Shown here in pieces: positions 5,944 through 6,702 of a stretch of DNA of 6,702 bases (the stretch's first letter is position 1; each line of letters opens with the position of its first letter). Below the pieces are notes generated by a model, which ran no database searches, was not told the DNA's origin, and saw only the letters and a program-made list of their open reading frames with translations. Both the position numbers and the translations under genes were made by a program. Source of the stretch: Candidatus Collierbacteria bacterium (GTDB lineage: Bacteria; Patescibacteriota; Microgenomatia; UBA1400; MFAQ01); contig CAIQPO010000086.1 in the NCBI GenBank assembly GCA_903873735.1, positions 1 to 6,702 on the forward strand. Reading direction: 5' to 3'.

Positions 5944-6308
5944 GAATCTTGACGATTAGTGTGGGTGATGGCTGCAGCCAGAGCTCCATTTACAAAACTA
6001 GAGCTGGTTTTGCCACCGTATCTTTTGGCTATCTCAACTGCCTCATCGATGATTACTTTGGTGGGGGTTTGAGTTTTGAAGAGTAACTCGTAGACTGCCT
6101 GTCTTAAAACAGCGAGGTCGATGCGATTTATTTGTGAAATTGGCCATTCAGGAGCGCATTTTTGAATAATGTCGTCTATTTGAGTGATATTGGCATTAAT
6201 CTTTTCTACTCGACTGGGTTTTTCTGGTTGATCGGTAAAGGTACCAGCAAAAAGCGACTTAAAGGTGGCGATGCGTTTTAAGTGTCTTGGATCTGTGGCA
6301 GATTTCAC
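5940..6308 (-). CDS. nusB: Transcription antitermination factor NusB
   Basis: NusB, 122 residues, binds boxA RNA together with S10 and supports antitermination and rRNA transcription. The N-terminus MKSATDPRHLKRIATFKSLF is close to typical CPR NusB starts. The core EWPISQINRIDLAVLRQAVYEL (about 58-79) and the TPTKVIIDEAVEIAKRYGG plus FVNGAL stretch (about 86-114) are the strongest family signatures. At 122 residues it is somewhat shorter than E. coli NusB (139), mainly in the connection after helix 1. The start is GTG (6308-6306), chosen because the family N-terminal pattern begins there. It is 17-18 nt downstream of rpmF, has no Shine-Dalgarno, and overlaps rnc by 4 nt. Operon partnership with rnc suggests joint control of rRNA synthesis and processing. 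Confidence 0.95.
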   Translation of the reverse strand: MKSATDPRHLKRIATFKSLFAGTFTDQPEKPSRVEKINANITQIDDIIQKCAPEWPISQINRIDLAVLRQAVYELLFKTQTPTKVIIDEAVEIAKRYGGKTSSSFVNGALAAAITHTNRQDS

Positions 6309-6326
6309 TTGTGAATATTGATTTTT

Positions 6327-6479
6327 TTAATCAGCTTTGCATTTTTGGCAAATGTAGTGAGCTCTTTTGAGACTACCACATTTTTTGCAGGTTATCATCT
6401 TGGGTGTGCCAAGCTTAATCTGAGATCTTCGTCTTCCCTGTCTGCCAGTGGAAAGCTTTCTTTTTGGTGTTGCAGCCAT
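6327..6479 (-). CDS. rpmF: 50S ribosomal protein L32
   Basis: Ribosomal protein L32 of the large subunit, 50 residues. The minus-strand frame from ATG 6479-6477 to TAA 6329-6327 reads MAATPKRKLSTGRQGRRR at the N-terminus, matching the PKRK-S-R-RRRS pattern of L32, followed by an HK-like KLGTPKMITC segment. A zinc ribbon is intact: Cys31-x2-Cys34 and Cys44-x2-Cys47, with nine residues between the pairs. This is the four-cysteine, zinc-binding form. It is followed 18 nt later by nusB. In many bacteria rpmF heads an rpmF-plsX-fab-acpP-rnc cluster; here nusB and rnc follow directly, as if the lipid genes were lost. The likely promoter lies in the 62-nt gap upstream. No Shine-Dalgarno is seen. Confidence 0.95.
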   Translation of the reverse strand: MAATPKRKLSTGRQGRRRSQIKLGTPKMITCKKCGSLKRAHYICQKCKAD

Positions 6480-6507
6480 ATTTTAGATGTATTTATTGAC
6501 AAGTCAT

Positions 6508-6536
6508 ATTTTAACAACCAACTGACTCAAGGGCAA
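6508..6536 (-). promoter_or_regulatory. Candidate promoter for the rpmF-nusB-rnc operon
   Basis: On the minus strand TTGCCC (6536-6531) and TAAAAT (6513-6508) form -35 and -10 hexamers with a 17-nt spacer, and the -10 is preceded by TGT, making it an extended -10 (TGTTAAAAT). The predicted start near 6501 gives a leader of about 22 nt without a Shine-Dalgarno. It lies in the only gap of the operon larger than 20 nt, between the preceding stop codon (6544-6542) and rpmF. Both hexamers are imperfect (4/6 and 5/6). Confidence 0.45.
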
Positions 6537-6544
6537 CTGGCTCA
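6519..6544. repeat. Imperfect 11-nt direct repeat at the rpmF promoter
   Basis: CAACTGACTCA (6519-6529) and CAACTGGCTCA (6534-6544) match at 10 of 11 positions with a 15-nt period. The pair covers the spacer and -35 of the candidate rpmF promoter and the stop codon of the upstream gene. It could be a regulator site or simply a small duplication. Confidence 0.4.
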
Positions 6545-6702
6545 TGGTACATAAGGCGCATATCTTTGGTATGGGAACTTGACAGCATCTGGAGCGTTTT
6601 GTAGGAGGTCTGTACGGTAGGTAAAGAGAGATGATGATTCTATGTTGTTGGTGACTCCCCTGTCGCGGTCTGGAACAATACCACCATGAGCAACAAAGGA
6701 AC
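6542..6702 (-). CDS. C-terminal end of an unidentified protein (partial)
   Basis: On the minus strand one frame is open from the right edge to a TGA at 6544-6542, giving 52 residues. It starts SFVAHGGIVPDRDRG and ends in PYQRYAPYVP. The amino acid mix is balanced, and of the three minus-strand frames it looks the most protein-like: one other closes within about 20 codons, and the third, although open longer, reads as Cys/Arg/Gln-rich, unlike its neighbours. I therefore regard it as the 3' end of a real gene upstream of rpmF. I do not recognise the family. The AHGGIVPDRDR stretch could be part of a metal or phosphate site, but that is only a resemblance. It ends 62 nt before rpmF on the same strand and may or may not belong to its operon. 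Confidence 0.5.
   Translation of the reverse strand, partial: SFVAHGGIVPDRDRGVTNNIESSSLFTYRTDLLQNAPDAVKFPYQRYAPYVP

Noticed and set aside
6318..6554. Plus-strand open frame of 78 codons antisense to rpmF
   Set aside because: The minus strand encodes a complete four-cysteine L32 here; the plus-strand product is Ser/Phe/Leu-rich without a recognisable motif.
1..6702. CRISPR arrays, insertion sequences, tRNA or rRNA genes, defence genes
   Set aside because: No regularly spaced repeats, terminal inverted repeats, transposase motifs or tRNA-like cloverleaf sequences were seen; nearly all of the window is accounted for by pilus and translation genes.

Overview
The window looks like a piece of a Candidate Phyla Radiation (Patescibacteria) genome, most likely of the Microgenomates type. 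Reasons: very compact gene packing, moderate to low GC, a monoderm-style type IV pilus locus (pilM-N-O with no pilP or pilQ), reduced housekeeping operons, and almost no Shine-Dalgarno sequences. TGA is used as a normal stop in the pilin, rpsP and nusB frames, so the TGA-recoding CPR lineages are unlikely. The taxonomic call is inference from gene content and style.

The left part (1-4632, plus strand) is a pilus or pseudopilus assembly operon. It begins with the C-terminal end of an upstream gene, probably a pilin (1-140). A minor-pilin set follows in the classical H-I-J-K order: GspH/FimU-like (112-549), GspI/PilV-like (546-947), GspJ/PilW-like (952-1452) and GspK/PilX-like (1455-2225). Next come the inner-membrane platform genes pilM (2260-3264), pilN (3270-3827) and pilO (3814-4632). 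By analogy with T2SS/T4P systems, H-I-J-K would form the tip complex that starts fibre assembly. PilM is a cytoplasmic actin-like ATPase-fold protein that binds the N-terminal tail of PilN, and PilN pairs with PilO in the membrane. The H-like gene lacks the prepilin leader and most of its N-terminal helix, a real anomaly or an assembly error.

A GC-rich hairpin (4647-4662) with T/A tracts on both sides sits between the two convergent operons and probably terminates both.

The right part (4681-6702, minus strand) is a translation and RNA-processing operon. In transcription order it holds the end of an unidentified gene (6542-6702), rpmF (L32, 6327-6479), nusB (5940-6308), rnc (RNase III, 5260-5943), rpsP (S16, 5019-5252) and a KhpA-type KH protein (4681-5022). 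The last four are joined by 4-nt ATGA overlaps (nusB/rnc and rpsP/khpA) or a 7-nt gap (rnc/rpsP).

The most interesting non-coding signal is a pair of perfect extended -10 boxes (TGnTATAAT) lying only 5-6 nt before the ATG of pilM and of rpsP. Both predict leaderless mRNAs, and the rpsP box contains the stop codon of rnc. No gene start here has a convincing Shine-Dalgarno. I see no CRISPR array, mobile element, tRNA or rRNA, and no wholly novel system.
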